From: Paenibacillus sp. FSL R7-0204 | GTDB lineage: Bacteria > Bacillota > Bacilli > Paenibacillales > Paenibacillaceae | Direction of reading: 5' to 3' | Length of the DNA stretch: 64,000 nucleotides | NCBI RefSeq assembly: GCF_038002225.1 | Contig: NZ_JBBOCA010000001.1 | Coordinates: 1,736,001-1,800,000, forward strand | Shown here: positions 52,495 to 62,234 of the stretch, one piece after another | How the letters are laid out: the number at the start of each line of letters is the position of its first letter | Position numbering within the stretch: position 1 is the first letter of the stretch | Translations under genes and position numbers: made by a program | Notes under the pieces: generated by a model | Told to the model about the DNA's origin: nothing | What the model saw: the letters and a program-made list of their open reading frames with translations, nothing else | Databases searched by the model: none

Positions 52495-53229
52495 TTGAAG
52501 ATACTAATTACTGGTTCCAATGGTTTTATAGGGAAAAATCTTGTAGCTGAATTAAAAAAAGAAAGTTGTAATCAGATATTTGAATGTACACGTGAAAATT
52601 TCAATGAAGAAATTGATTTTTTTTGCAAAGAATGTGATGTGATCTTTCACTTAGCTGGTATTCAAAGACCGGAAAATAATGATGAATTTATGAAGGGGAA
52701 TTATGAAACGACAGTTTTAATACTTGAAAAATTGAAAAAATATAATAATAGGAGCCCAATAATACTTGCGTCATCTATTCAAGCTGAATTAGATAATATA
52801 TATGGTATCAGTAAGAAAGCAAGTGAAAATGAATTAATTAATTATAATCAAGAAACTGGTGTTGCCGTATATATCTATCGGCTGACTAATATATTTGGTA
52901 AATGGGGGAAACCAAATTTTAATAGTGCAGTTACTACTTTTTGTTATAACGTTGCACATAAGTTACCCTTAACAGTTAACGATCCTTCAACTGAGATGCG
53001 TCTTATATATATAGATGATGTTATAAAGGAATTCTTAAGAGCTATAAATGGAGAAGTTACTTCAATAGACGGATTTTGTTACATTGAACCTATATACAGA
53101 AAAAGCTTGGGGAAAATTGTGAATTTATTAGGTGATTTTAAGAAAAATAGAGATATAGAGCAAAAACAATTATTCGAAGATGAATTTTCACGAAAACTAT
53201 ATATAACATATTTGAGTTATGTACCATGA
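52495..53229 (+). CDS. CapF/FnlB-like NAD-dependent reductase, lacking the cupin domain
   Basis: 244 aa. MKILITGSNGFIGKNLVAEL is the Rossmann start and IYGISKKASENEL carries the YxxxK pair. The family (CapF) is usually about 370 aa with a C-terminal cupin that does the C-3 epimerisation; here translation stops after YITYLSYVP with two TGA codons in a row, and no cupin sequence follows in any frame I can see. UDP-GlcNAc 2-epimerase (FnlC), expected next, is also missing. May be a truncated remnant or a reductase-only variant. Confidence 0.8.
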   Translation: MKILITGSNGFIGKNLVAELKKESCNQIFECTRENFNEEIDFFCKECDVIFHLAGIQRPENNDEFMKGNYETTVLILEKLKKYNNRSPIILASSIQAELDNIYGISKKASENELINYNQETGVAVYIYRLTNIFGKWGKPNFNSAVTTFCYNVAHKLPLTVNDPSTEMRLIYIDDVIKEFLRAINGEVTSIDGFCYIEPIYRKSLGKIVNLLGDFKKNRDIEQKQLFEDEFSRKLYITYLSYVP

Positions 53230-53382
53230 TGAAATTTATTTCCTGAAAACATTGTGTTTTAATATAAGTCAAGCGAGTTATAAATGAAACTTAATTAAGT
53301 TTGGAGTTGGGGTAATAAGTGAGATTCCTCTTATATTTATAAGTAACCATAAAAAAACTTTATTTTAAAATTGGAGATATTT

Positions 53383-54315
53383 ATGATAGGAATAATAATT
53401 CTTAATTATATAAATTGGGAAGATACTATTAGATGTATTGAGAGTATTTTTGTGAACGAAAAAAAGACTTTATACCATATATATGTGGTGGATAATGCTT
53501 CACCTAATAGGATGAATAGAGATGTAGAAAACTTTCTATTAGTGCAAAATAGAATTACGTTTATTCAAAGAGAAACAAATGATGGATATTCTGCGGGTAA
53601 TAATAGTGGAATAAAGATGGCTCTTTCAGATGGCTGTCAAGAAATATTAATAGTAAATAATGATGTGTTATTAAAAAACAATAGTATTTATAATTTACAA
53701 GAATTCTTGAAACTTAATAAGGAAGTTGGTATTGTAGGCCCTAAAATTTTTCTGGCTAATGGTCAATTACAAATGATTAATATGGGAATAAAAACGGGAT
53801 TAAAAGAAAAATATATGTATTTACTTAGGAAAACTATATTTTCAAGTTTTGTGAAGAATTTCATAAGAAAGTTTTGTGCTTTAGATCAAGATTTAACCAA
53901 ACCATTTGAGGTTCATTCTGTATCTGGATGTTGTTTTATGATGAGTGAAAAATGTGCTCATGATATTACTCCTTTTGATGAAGAAACTTTTTTATACCAA
54001 GAAGAGTTGATTATTGGAATTAAGATGGAGGAAAAAGGTTATAAAACCGTTTATTACCCTAGCAGTGAAGTCACACATGTTCATGGTCAGAGTACTAAGC
54101 ATATTAAGGCATTCTCATATATTTGTTTAGTTGAGAGTGAAATTTACTACTTTAGAAAATATCTAAAAACGTCAAAAACTGCATTATTCCCACTATATAT
54201 TATAAGAACAGCCAAGTACATTACTTTGTGTCTAATACACCAGAACTTCAGAACCAATATTAAGTTATATTTTCAAAGTACACTAAAAAAAATGTTTCGG
54301 AATTATTCAATTTAA
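53383..54315 (+). CDS. glycosyltransferase family 2
   Basis: 310 aa. IGIIILNYINWEDTIRCIES, VVDNASPN, GYSAGNNSGIKMA and NNDVLLK give the GT-A fold with DXD-like NND; the C-terminal part ETFLYQEELIIGIKMEEKGYKTVYYP is typical of rhamnosyltransferase-like proteins. Start at MIGIIIL, preceded by TTGGAGATATTT. dTDP-rhamnose genes follow downstream, so rhamnose transfer is plausible. Confidence 0.88.
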   Translation: MIGIIILNYINWEDTIRCIESIFVNEKKTLYHIYVVDNASPNRMNRDVENFLLVQNRITFIQRETNDGYSAGNNSGIKMALSDGCQEILIVNNDVLLKNNSIYNLQEFLKLNKEVGIVGPKIFLANGQLQMINMGIKTGLKEKYMYLLRKTIFSSFVKNFIRKFCALDQDLTKPFEVHSVSGCCFMMSEKCAHDITPFDEETFLYQEELIIGIKMEEKGYKTVYYPSSEVTHVHGQSTKHIKAFSYICLVESEIYYFRKYLKTSKTALFPLYIIRTAKYITLCLIHQNFRTNIKLYFQSTLKKMFRNYSI

Positions 54316-54341
54316 AAGATTGCTTTTAGGAGAGGAAATAA

Positions 54342-55445
54342 GTGCAATATTTTATAGCGGGAATATTAGCAGTTTTAGGTTTGAAGATAAAAAAATCGAA
54401 AATTCTATTTGTTATACTTTTTTGTTTTATGTGGTTGCTTTTTGGATGGAATAGATGGAATGCTGACTATTATGGATACCAACAAACATATTACTCCATA
54501 GGTTCATATAATGTTTTTTATGAGTATTTTGAACAATTTGAAATTGGATATCGTTATTTTTGCAGATTTATGTTCTCTCTTGGTGTGGATTATGATACGT
54601 TTCTTATTATATATTCATTAATTGGATTGTTACTTATTGGAAGTACAATTATAAAATTCACAAATAAGCCAGGTTACGTTTTAGCATTGTATTTTATTTA
54701 TCCTTTTTTAATGGATATTGTGCAGATACGGAATTTCATGGCTATGGCCTTTATCATATTCGGGATACGCTATTTGTTCTCGTCTAGAAAAGTTGACCAA
54801 TTTAAGTATGTTTTTTTTGTATTTTTAGCTGCCTCATTTCAAAGTGTAGGTTTATTCTACTTGATTCTATTATTTGCTAAAATGCAGAGTGTTAAGAAGC
54901 TTGTGAATTGGGTTAGCTTGATTACAGCTTTTTTAGTGTTTATGCTCTTCTTGATGAAGAGTGGCTATTCTATACCATTCGTAGGAAGTGTAAGTTATTT
55001 TTCTACAAAGACTAGTATCATAACTCGCATAGGGTATTTTTTCTACTTTATTATAGGTTTTCAATTGGTGCGATTTTCATATAAGCAAATTAGAGATAAC
55101 ATTCATGAAAAAGAAGTGACTGATTTATGTACTCAAGAGGATTTAATAATTATCAAAATAGCAGATGTTATTTATAAGATGAATATAATAATACTTAGTG
55201 TATACCCGTTATTGTTTTTTTCGGTTGATTTTATAAGACTTTATAGAAATATTCTTCCTATCAGTTATATTTTGTTTTCTATTGCGGTGACTCAAAGTAA
55301 AAATGAAAAAATGATCATTTTTAAAATAGCAACAATAGTGTTTTTGTTTTTTTCAGAGTGGCTTTTTGCCTATTATATGAGTGGTAGTGATGTCTTTTAC
55401 CCTATTTTTGAACAAAATCACATATTTAATTTTTTTAAAAAATGA
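54342..55445 (+). CDS. EpsG/Wzy-like polysaccharide polymerase
   Basis: 367 aa, GTG start behind AGGAGAGG. About ten membrane spans; NRWNADYYGYQQTYYSIG near residues 35-55 and VQIRNFMAMAFIIFGIRYLF (about 128-147) are typical of EpsG-family polymerases, where an Arg in the IRNF motif is conserved. Expected to join repeat units outside the membrane. Partner of the flippase that follows. Confidence 0.85.
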   Translation: MQYFIAGILAVLGLKIKKSKILFVILFCFMWLLFGWNRWNADYYGYQQTYYSIGSYNVFYEYFEQFEIGYRYFCRFMFSLGVDYDTFLIIYSLIGLLLIGSTIIKFTNKPGYVLALYFIYPFLMDIVQIRNFMAMAFIIFGIRYLFSSRKVDQFKYVFFVFLAASFQSVGLFYLILLFAKMQSVKKLVNWVSLITAFLVFMLFLMKSGYSIPFVGSVSYFSTKTSIITRIGYFFYFIIGFQLVRFSYKQIRDNIHEKEVTDLCTQEDLIIIKIADVIYKMNIIILSVYPLLFFSVDFIRLYRNILPISYILFSIAVTQSKNEKMIIFKIATIVFLFFSEWLFAYYMSGSDVFYPIFEQNHIFNFFKK

Positions 55446-55505
55446 TATTTATAGGCATTTTAATGATATATACCAAAAAAGTTCGTAAATTGGAGATTTA
55501 TTAAA

Positions 55506-56927
55506 TTGAAAATGAACAAGAGATTTTCCACAGTAATAACTAATGTTTTCTATGCGTTTTCGGCACAAGGTATTTCTTTTTTGCTAAGTGTGATCTTATC
55601 GCTAATTGTGCCAAAGATATTAGGCGTTGAGGAGTTTAGCTATTGGCAGTTATCAATTTTTTATATGACGTATCTAGGATTCTTTCATTTTGGCCTGAAC
55701 GATGGTATTTATTTAAGACTCGGTGGAGAAGAGTATAAAAGATTAGACTATAAATCTTTAGGTTCTCAATTCTGGATAGCTTTTATCTTCCATTGTGTAA
55801 TAGGGTGCTCCTTTATCATCTATAGTTTGTTATTTATTGATGATTGGAAGCGTCAGTTTGTAATTGTAACTACGGGTATTTATTTGCCTTTGATTAATGC
55901 AATTGGTTTTATTGGTTACATTTTCCAATCTGTAAATAGAACTAAATTATTTTCTCTATCAGTAATAATAGACAAACTGTGGTTTATTATTGTAGTAATT
56001 ATACTTCTGATTTGTAAAAATGATAATTTTATCTGGTTTGTTATTTTGGATATTATCGGAAAGTTGGCTTCAATAGGCTTCTTAATATGGAATGGGAAAA
56101 CAATTATCGTTTCTAAACCGCACTTTTCAAAAAAAATACTCAAAGAGATTTATAAAAATATATCCATTGGAATTAATTTGATGTTTTCAAATGTCGCAGG
56201 TTTGTTTATTTTAGGTAGTGGTAGGTTTGTAGTAGATAAAAATTGGGGGATTGAAGTATTTGGTGTTTTTTCGCTGGCAGTAACTTTAGCAACTTTTTTG
56301 CTTTCTTTTATTGCTCAAATAAGTATGGTTTTATTTCCCGCTCTTCGACAAAGCAAAGAAGAACAGCAAAAAAAATTTTTTGGGATTTCACGTGAAATAC
56401 TAGGATGGACTTTGCCGGGATTTCTTCTAGTGTATATGCCGTTATATTATGTTTTGAACTTATGGCTACCACAATATAAAGAAAGTTTAGTATATTTAAT
56501 TTTTTTGCTTCCATTATGTGTTTATGAAGGAAAAATGAACTTGCTATGCACTACATATTTTAAAGTTTTACGTTTAGAAAAAAAATTACTTAAAATTAAT
56601 CTTATATCCTTATCATTAAGCATTTTACTTGCTGTGCTAGGTGGCTATTTAATTCATGATATATATGTAGTCGTACTTTCTTCAGTAATAGCAATAGCAT
56701 TTAGGAGTATTCTTTCGGAATTCTACTTAATAAAGTTGCTAGGAGGAAAGGCACTAGTGAAAGTTGCAGAGGAAGCATTGTTAGTTCTGATTTTTGTGAG
56801 TGCTACTTGGTTTACAGGACCATTTAAAGGGTTTTACATATATTTATTTTGTTATGGTATATATTTAATTTGCTCTAGAAAAAAAATAAAAACTACTGTT
56901 TACTTTTTGAAAAAACATATTAGCTAA
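55506..56927 (+). CDS. oligosaccharide flippase Wzx (MOP superfamily)
   Basis: 473 aa with 12-14 predicted spans. N-terminal SAQGISFLLSVILSLIVPKILGVEEFSYWQL is the PST-family pattern. Flips lipid-linked repeat units across the membrane. Start TTG at 55506 is about 10 bases after GGAGA; ATG at 55512 is an alternative. Last gene of the AT-rich island. Confidence 0.9.
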   Translation: MKMNKRFSTVITNVFYAFSAQGISFLLSVILSLIVPKILGVEEFSYWQLSIFYMTYLGFFHFGLNDGIYLRLGGEEYKRLDYKSLGSQFWIAFIFHCVIGCSFIIYSLLFIDDWKRQFVIVTTGIYLPLINAIGFIGYIFQSVNRTKLFSLSVIIDKLWFIIVVIILLICKNDNFIWFVILDIIGKLASIGFLIWNGKTIIVSKPHFSKKILKEIYKNISIGINLMFSNVAGLFILGSGRFVVDKNWGIEVFGVFSLAVTLATFLLSFIAQISMVLFPALRQSKEEQQKKFFGISREILGWTLPGFLLVYMPLYYVLNLWLPQYKESLVYLIFLLPLCVYEGKMNLLCTTYFKVLRLEKKLLKINLISLSLSILLAVLGGYLIHDIYVVVLSSVIAIAFRSILSEFYLIKLLGGKALVKVAEEALLVLIFVSATWFTGPFKGFYIYLFCYGIYLICSRKKIKTTVYFLKKHIS

Positions 56928-57007
56928 TATAATTTAATAATAATTTTTATATTTTGGAAACTCATAGTCGTAAGTTGTATAAATGTATTTAGCAGAGGAG
57001 TGAAGTT

Positions 57008-57886
57008 ATGAAAGGCATAATCCTAGCAGGTGGCTCCGGCACCCGGCTCTATCCGTTAACCATGGTAACCAGTAAGCAGTTACTGCCTGTTTACGATAAG
57101 CCCATGATCTATTATCCTTTATCCACCTTAATGCTAGCCGGAATTAAAGATATCCTTATCATCTCCACACCTGAGGATACTCCGAGATTTGAGAGTCTTT
57201 TGGGGGATGGTTCTCAGTTTGGGATCTCTCTACAATACATAGTACAACCCAGTCCTGACGGTTTGGCTCAGGCTTTTATTTTGGGCGAATCGTTCATTGG
57301 GAATGACTCTGTGGCTATGATTCTTGGCGATAATATTTATTATGGGAATGGTATCCGTAAGATGCTTCAGCGTGCTTCCGGGAAGGCGCAGGGGGCGACT
57401 GTGTTCGGGTATCATGTCCATGATCCGGAACGGTTCGGTGTGGTGGAGTTCAATGATGAAGGCAAGGTACTGAGTGTGGAAGAGAAGCCGGTACAGCCTA
57501 AGTCTAATTATGCGATTACGGGTCTGTACTTCTATGATAACCGTGTTGTGGAGATTGCCAAGAACGTGCAGCCTTCTTCCCGGGGTGAACTTGAGATCAC
57601 TTCTATTAATGAAGCATATCTTAAGATGGGAGAATTGGATGTGGAACTCCTGGGCCGCGGCTTTACCTGGCTGGATACGGGGACTCATCAGAGTCTGGTG
57701 GATGCCACCAATTTTGTCCGGACGATTGAGGATCATCAGGGGATCAAGATTGCCGCGCTCGAAGAGATTGCATATATTAACGGATGGATTACGAAGGAGC
57801 ACCTGCTCCGTTGCGGGCAGAAGCTAAGCAAGACTGGCTACGGCCAGTACCTGATCAAGGTTGCTACCGGGAAAATTCAATATTAA
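57008..57886 (+). CDS. rfbA: glucose-1-phosphate thymidylyltransferase
   Basis: 292 aa. [11 protein letters not shown] (residues 8-18) and the EKP motif ([22 protein letters not shown]) are diagnostic. Makes dTDP-glucose, first step of dTDP-L-rhamnose. Ribosome site GAGGAG. GC content returns to the background here. Confidence 0.96.
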   Translation: MKGIILAGGSGTRLYPLTMVTSKQLLPVYDKPMIYYPLSTLMLAGIKDILIISTPEDTPRFESLLGDGSQFGISLQYIVQPSPDGLAQAFILGESFIGNDSVAMILGDNIYYGNGIRKMLQRASGKAQGATVFGYHVHDPERFGVVEFNDEGKVLSVEEKPVQPKSNYAITGLYFYDNRVVEIAKNVQPSSRGELEITSINEAYLKMGELDVELLGRGFTWLDTGTHQSLVDATNFVRTIEDHQGIKIAALEEIAYINGWITKEHLLRCGQKLSKTGYGQYLIKVATGKIQY

Positions 57887-57906
57887 GCAGTAGAGGTGTA
57901 GAGGAT

Positions 57907-58467
57907 ATGAAGTTAACAGAAACGGCGCTTCCAGGCGTGTATATAGTTGAACCTGCGGTATTCGGGGACCACCGGGGATGGTTCATGGAGACGTTCAGTG
58001 ATGCGAAGTTCAGAGAGCAGGGCATCGATATTGCTTTTGTACAGGATAATCAGTCCTATTCTGCGGTTAAGGGCACCTTGCGCGGCCTGCATTATCAGCT
58101 CAATCCCAAGGCTCAGACCAAGCTGGTGCGTTGTACCCGTGGAGCCATCTTCGATGTGGCCGTGGATGTCAGAGCAGGCAGTCCCGCTTATGGAAAGTGG
58201 TTCGGTGTTGAACTAAGCGCGGAGAATAAGAAGCAGCTGCTGATTCCCAAAGGGTTCGCTCACGGGTTCATGACGCTGACCGAGGATGTTGAAGTTCAGT
58301 ATAAGTGTGATGAGCTGTATGCTCCAGACTGTGATGGCGGCATTCTCTGGAATGATCCGGCTATCGGGATTGAGTGGCCCCTCCACGTTACGCCCGTTCT
58401 CTCCGGCAAAGACGAGCAGGCTCCGTTGCTGCAAGACGGTGTTCTGAATTTTACCTATACTCCCTGA
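57907..58467 (+). CDS. rfbC: dTDP-4-dehydrorhamnose 3,5-epimerase
   Basis: 186 aa, cupin fold. FVQDNQSYSAVKGTLRGLHYQ contains the catalytic His; the remaining signature GFAHGFMTL follows. Third enzyme of the rhamnose pathway, encoded second here (order A-C-B). Starts 20 bases after rfbA. Confidence 0.95.
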   Translation: MKLTETALPGVYIVEPAVFGDHRGWFMETFSDAKFREQGIDIAFVQDNQSYSAVKGTLRGLHYQLNPKAQTKLVRCTRGAIFDVAVDVRAGSPAYGKWFGVELSAENKKQLLIPKGFAHGFMTLTEDVEVQYKCDELYAPDCDGGILWNDPAIGIEWPLHVTPVLSGKDEQAPLLQDGVLNFTYTP

Positions 58468-58508
58468 AGCAGGTCGAAATTCAATTGAATGATTCTGAGG
58501 TGTAATTG

Positions 58509-59504
58509 ATGAATAGAAAGAAATTGCTGGTCACCGGAGGTGCCGGTTTCATTGGCGGAAATTTCGTGCAGTACATTATTGATAAGTACTCCGATTACGA
58601 TGTCTATAACCTGGATCTGTTAACCTATGCTGGTGACCTCACCAAGCACAAAGAGATTGAGGATCGGGATAACTACCACTTCGTTCAGGCGGATATTGCG
58701 GACCGTGAGGCTATTCAGTCTCTTTTTGCAGGGGAGCGATTTGATTATGTGGTACATTTCGCAGCTGAGAGTCATGTGGACCGCTCTATTACAGATCCGG
58801 CGGTATTCGTCCGCACGAATGTGATGGGAACCCAGGTGCTGTTGGATGCTTCCCGTGCGATTGGAGTGACCAAGTTCGTTCATGTGTCTACGGATGAAGT
58901 GTATGGTGAGTTGGACTGGGACCCTACGGTATTCTTTACGGAAGAGACGCCTTTGCAGCCTAATAGTCCTTATAGTGCCAGCAAAGCGTCATCTGATCTG
59001 TTAGTCCGTGCGTATCACGAAACCTTCGGCTTACCGATGAACATTACCCGCTGCTCTAATAATTATGGCCCTTATCACTTCCCGGAGAAGCTCATTCCCC
59101 TTACGATCTCTAAGGTTCTGAATGAGCAGAAGGTTCCTGTCTATGGAGATGGCGTGAATATCCGGGATTGGCTGCATGTGTGGGATCATTGTGCTGCGAT
59201 TGATTTGGTGCTGCATGAGGGCGTAAGCGGTGAGGTGTACAACGTAGGGGGGCATAATGAACGCACCAATCTTGAGGTTGTGAAGACGATTATTCATACT
59301 TTGGGGAAATCTGAGGATTTGATTGAATTCGTTACCGACCGGCTGGGTCATGATAAACGTTATGCGATTGATCCAACGAAGCTGGAGCGGTTGGGCTGGA
59401 AGCCTACGTACACGTTCGAGACTGGGATCGCCCAGACCATCCAGTGGTATACGGAGAATGCACATTGGTGGGAACAGATTCTTAGCGGCGAGTACCGGAA
59501 GTAG
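58509..59504 (+). CDS. rfbB: dTDP-glucose 4,6-dehydratase
   Basis: 331 aa, SDR fold. GGAGFIGGNFV, STDEVYGEL and YSASKASSDLLV (YxxxK) present. Start ATG 7 bases after GAGGTG; a TTG one codon earlier is possible. Second enzyme of the dTDP-rhamnose pathway. The reductase RmlD is not encoded next to it. Confidence 0.95.
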   Translation: MNRKKLLVTGGAGFIGGNFVQYIIDKYSDYDVYNLDLLTYAGDLTKHKEIEDRDNYHFVQADIADREAIQSLFAGERFDYVVHFAAESHVDRSITDPAVFVRTNVMGTQVLLDASRAIGVTKFVHVSTDEVYGELDWDPTVFFTEETPLQPNSPYSASKASSDLLVRAYHETFGLPMNITRCSNNYGPYHFPEKLIPLTISKVLNEQKVPVYGDGVNIRDWLHVWDHCAAIDLVLHEGVSGEVYNVGGHNERTNLEVVKTIIHTLGKSEDLIEFVTDRLGHDKRYAIDPTKLERLGWKPTYTFETGIAQTIQWYTENAHWWEQILSGEYRK

Positions 59505-59507
59505 CTT

Positions 59508-60158
59508 ATGAGCCGTAACCTAACTAGGACCAAGATGGGCAAGCGCAGAAAAAGAATTCTTTTTCTGTTCTTGCCCCTTCTGTTAATGCTCTTGCTGTTC
59601 CTGTGTGCGGGACGCTTCCTTCCGCTCTCGGAGATTCCCAAGCAGGCCGATGTCATTATCGTCCTCAGTGGCGGGGGAGGGCGGGTGGAGCAAGGGGTTA
59701 AGCTGTTTCAAAGTGGCTATGCGCCGCAGCTCCTGTTGTCTAACGCTAAGGAGGGGGCCGGCTCTGCCGGTGACATGCGCGAAACTGCCCTCTCCTTAGG
59801 CATCCCGGAATCTGCTATCTTGACGGAAGACGCTGCCGAGAGCACCTACCAGAACGCGCAGCTCACGCTCCCGATCATGAAGCAGAAGGGCTTCAAGTCG
59901 GCGATTGTGGTGTCGTCGGATTTTCATATGCGGCGGGTGAAGATTATCTTCGATCATGTGTATAGGAAGTCGGGGATTGCGCTGACTTATATCGGGGCGG
60001 ATTCGGGCTATAACGCGAAGACGTGGTGGAGTGACCGGTATAGCCGGGAGATGACGTTTAACGAATATATCAAGATGATTGGCAATGCCTTCGGCTACAA
60101 TGGCCCGGAAGCGAAGGGGTCGCTGGAGCAGATTAAGCGCTGGTTCCGCAGTGGTTGA
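59508..60158 (+). CDS. YdcF/SanA-like DUF218 protein
   Basis: 216 aa. N-terminal membrane span (LFLFLPLLLMLLLFLCAG, residues 18-35), then the DUF218 domain: ADVIIVLSGGGGRVEQGVKLF, LLLSNAKEGAGS, ESTYQNAQLTLP, and VVSSDFHMRRVKIIFDHV. Some relatives handle lipid-linked or envelope substrates, but the reaction is not established. The final 25 codons are repeated at 63909-63982. It closes the polysaccharide operon. Confidence 0.85.
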   Translation: MSRNLTRTKMGKRRKRILFLFLPLLLMLLLFLCAGRFLPLSEIPKQADVIIVLSGGGGRVEQGVKLFQSGYAPQLLLSNAKEGAGSAGDMRETALSLGIPESAILTEDAAESTYQNAQLTLPIMKQKGFKSAIVVSSDFHMRRVKIIFDHVYRKSGIALTYIGADSGYNAKTWWSDRYSREMTFNEYIKMIGNAFGYNGPEAKGSLEQIKRWFRSG

Positions 60159-60342
60159 AGCAGGGGGGACAGTAGAGGCAGCAGCTTTGCAATTGTGATA
60201 CCAGGACGACAGAGACCTTATGTGACTACTAGGTGTTTCTGCTGAATCATAACGCCGCGAAGCTGGCGGGATTGCCTGTCCGGAAGTTGCCGGATATAAT
60301 AACAGGATTCTAACAAAGAAGACATAGACGATGTTCATATGC

Positions 60343-60375
60343 AGCAGGTTATCTTTTCGATAACCTGCTCTTTAT
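60343..60375 (+). terminator. terminator downstream of the polysaccharide operon
   Basis: Perfect 11-bp stem AGCAGGTTATC / GATAACCTGCT, loop TTTTC, followed by CTTTATCTT. It may also serve the minus-strand gene that ends at 60412. Confidence 0.75.
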
Positions 60376-60411
60376 CTTGATTTACCTTAATTTAATTATC
60401 CACTATCATCT

Positions 60412-61107
60412 TTATACACCTGACACTACGATATTCAAGGCTTTGATTTTCCCGTTATTAAGCTTGAAGCGGAAATCCAGTGGAATTGGACTGCCCTTGA
60501 AATTACCTGAAATCGTGGCGGTGACCACCGTTTCGTCATTTTTCTCCACACAATTGTTGACTTCAGTCCTACCCGCGGCGTCCCTGTTGGCCTTCACAAT
60601 AAACTTGCTGATAACTTCGGGACCATGAAATTCTTCTCCATTGTCAACTAATATGGCATCCTCTGCAAAGCAGTTAGCGAGAAGGTCGTCGTCACAGATA
60701 TCTGAGGCATGATAATAGGCTGCAATAGGCTGCGGTAAAGGAATTGCCTTACTGTTAGAGGAAAGAACATTGTGCAGGCGTGTAATCTTATCTCCATCCA
60801 CAGTAAAATGAAAATCAAAATAAAGGGGGTCAGGTAGTCCGGTTTTGTCGTAATTTCCGTCTGATTGTGCGGTAACAACGATCTCCTTGGCATTCTCAAC
60901 AACATTTTTGATTTCCAGTCTTAAGCCTACTCCGAAATAGTCGTGGTCGCTCCACTCTTTGATAGCGGTTTTCCCGTGATATTCTTTGCCAGCGTCGAAA
61001 ACAATGGCATCCTCGGCAAAGATCGAAAGGAAGGTCGCGGGATCATTTGTATTTGTCGCATGAAAATGTTCCTCAACCGGTCGGGGGAATTGGATTTTGT
61101 TTATCAT
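60412..61107 (-). CDS. two-domain SnoaL-like (NTF2 fold) protein, 231 aa
   Basis: Tandem copies of an NTF2-like module: residues about 5-115 (EEHFHATNTNDPATFLSIFAEDAIVFDAG...) and 120-231 (AAYYHASDICDDDLLANCFAEDAILVDNGEEFHG...). Each has the FAEDA segment and the cone-like strand pattern; no defined activity. Start MINKIQF lies 10 bases after AAAGGAG; two upstream ATGs are too close to it. Divergent from a YafY-type regulator that may control it. Confidence 0.8.
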   Translation of the reverse strand: MINKIQFPRPVEEHFHATNTNDPATFLSIFAEDAIVFDAGKEYHGKTAIKEWSDHDYFGVGLRLEIKNVVENAKEIVVTAQSDGNYDKTGLPDPLYFDFHFTVDGDKITRLHNVLSSNSKAIPLPQPIAAYYHASDICDDDLLANCFAEDAILVDNGEEFHGPEVISKFIVKANRDAAGRTEVNNCVEKNDETVVTATISGNFKGSPIPLDFRFKLNNGKIKALNIVVSGV

Positions 61108-61283
61108 AATCATCATTCTCCTTTATAATGTGCGGACAACGCCGCAGCTCAATTACAGTTCTTAATATAAAGGACAAAACCTGACAACAGCCCGTCTGGT
61201 TTTGGATTAATAATAAATATGTGAATATGACACACCGCTGTCGTGTTTAGAACGATATACTGTATTTGAATTGAGGTGATTGA

Positions 61284-62210
61284 ATGCAGATCAGCAGACT
61301 TTTCGGCATTGTTTATTACTTGCTGGAGAAAAAAGAATCTACGGGGCAAGAGCTTGCCGACCGTTTTGAAGTATCGGTTAGAACCATATATCGCGATATT
61401 GAGACCTTAAGCAGTGCTGGCATACCTGTCTATACGAATCAAGGCAGAGGCGGCGGAATCGTCATTCTTGACAAATTTATACTAAACAAGTCGTTACTTT
61501 CTGAAAAAGAACAGGATGAAATACTGCTCGCCTTGCAGAATCTATCAGCAGCGCGGTATCCGGAAATTGAGACTATTCTTTCACGATTAAGCAGCCTTTT
61601 CAAAAAGAGCGATGTGAATTGGATTGAATTGGACTTTTCTCCCTGGGGAAGTGATGAAAGAAACAAAGAAAATTTCAATGCACTAAAAATGGCAATTATA
61701 AGCAAACATATTATTATATTTGAATATTTCAATACCTCAGGTGTGAAAAGCTTACGCAGGGTTGAGCCGCTTAAGTTGATTTTTAAGGATAAGGCATGGT
61801 ATTTGAAAGCGTATTGCTATGATAAAAGAACATACAGAACATTCAAAATATCCCGTATGGCAAATATCGAAATCACTGAAGAGGTTGTGGAGCAAGAGAC
61901 ATTAGTGGAATCTGAGGCTGAAGCGACAGATAATCAATTTCAGAAATTTATTGATATTCGGTTAAAGATCTCTCCGGCGGGAGCGTATAGAATATACGAT
62001 GACTTTAGTGAAAAACAAATAACAAAACATGAAGATGGATCTTTTACTGTTAATGCATCCATGCCCGAAGGAGATTGGCTTTCAAATTACTTTCTCTCTT
62101 ATGGCCCGATTATTGAAGCGATGGAGCCTGAAAGTCTACGGGATGCTGTGATGAGCAAGATAGAGGTGATGATAGGGAATTTGAATCGAAAGGGTGGCCC
62201 TGCCTTATGA
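61284..62210 (+). CDS. YafY-family HTH/WYL-domain transcriptional regulator
   Basis: 308 aa. DeoR/HTH-11 winged helix at residues 1-58 (SRLFGIVYYLLEKKESTGQELADRFEVSVRTIYRDIETLSSAG); WYL domain about 135-210 (RRVEPLKLIFKDKAWYLKAYC); WCX-type C-terminus. GAGGTGATTGA ribosome site. Divergent to the SnoaL-like gene across 176 bases, the normal arrangement for these local regulators. Confidence 0.9.
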   Translation: MQISRLFGIVYYLLEKKESTGQELADRFEVSVRTIYRDIETLSSAGIPVYTNQGRGGGIVILDKFILNKSLLSEKEQDEILLALQNLSAARYPEIETILSRLSSLFKKSDVNWIELDFSPWGSDERNKENFNALKMAIISKHIIIFEYFNTSGVKSLRRVEPLKLIFKDKAWYLKAYCYDKRTYRTFKISRMANIEITEEVVEQETLVESEAEATDNQFQKFIDIRLKISPAGAYRIYDDFSEKQITKHEDGSFTVNASMPEGDWLSNYFLSYGPIIEAMEPESLRDAVMSKIEVMIGNLNRKGGPAL

Positions 62211-62234
62211 GACCCCTAGGGTCTCTTTTTTTTT
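62209..62234 (+). terminator. terminator overlapping the yafY-type stop codon
   Basis: GAGACCC-CTA-GGGTCTC followed by nine Ts; the stem begins on the last bases of the TGA codon. Confidence 0.85.

Larger units (their letters stand above)
46702..56930. other. AT-rich glycan-specific island
   Basis: By eye the third codon positions turn strongly A/T and runs of A and T are frequent from the pglC-like gene to the end of the flippase gene, against a GC-rich background on both sides. It contains transferases, sugar-modifying enzymes, polymerase and flippase, the usual exchangeable part of a surface-polysaccharide locus. No transposase or integrase is present. Confidence 0.8.

Noticed and set aside
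53230..53382. Remaining cupin domain of CapF after the stop codons
   Set aside because: All three forward frames contain several stops and no cupin histidine pattern.
46801..56927. Prophage as the source of the AT-rich region
   Set aside because: All genes have polysaccharide functions; no structural, lysis or integrase genes.
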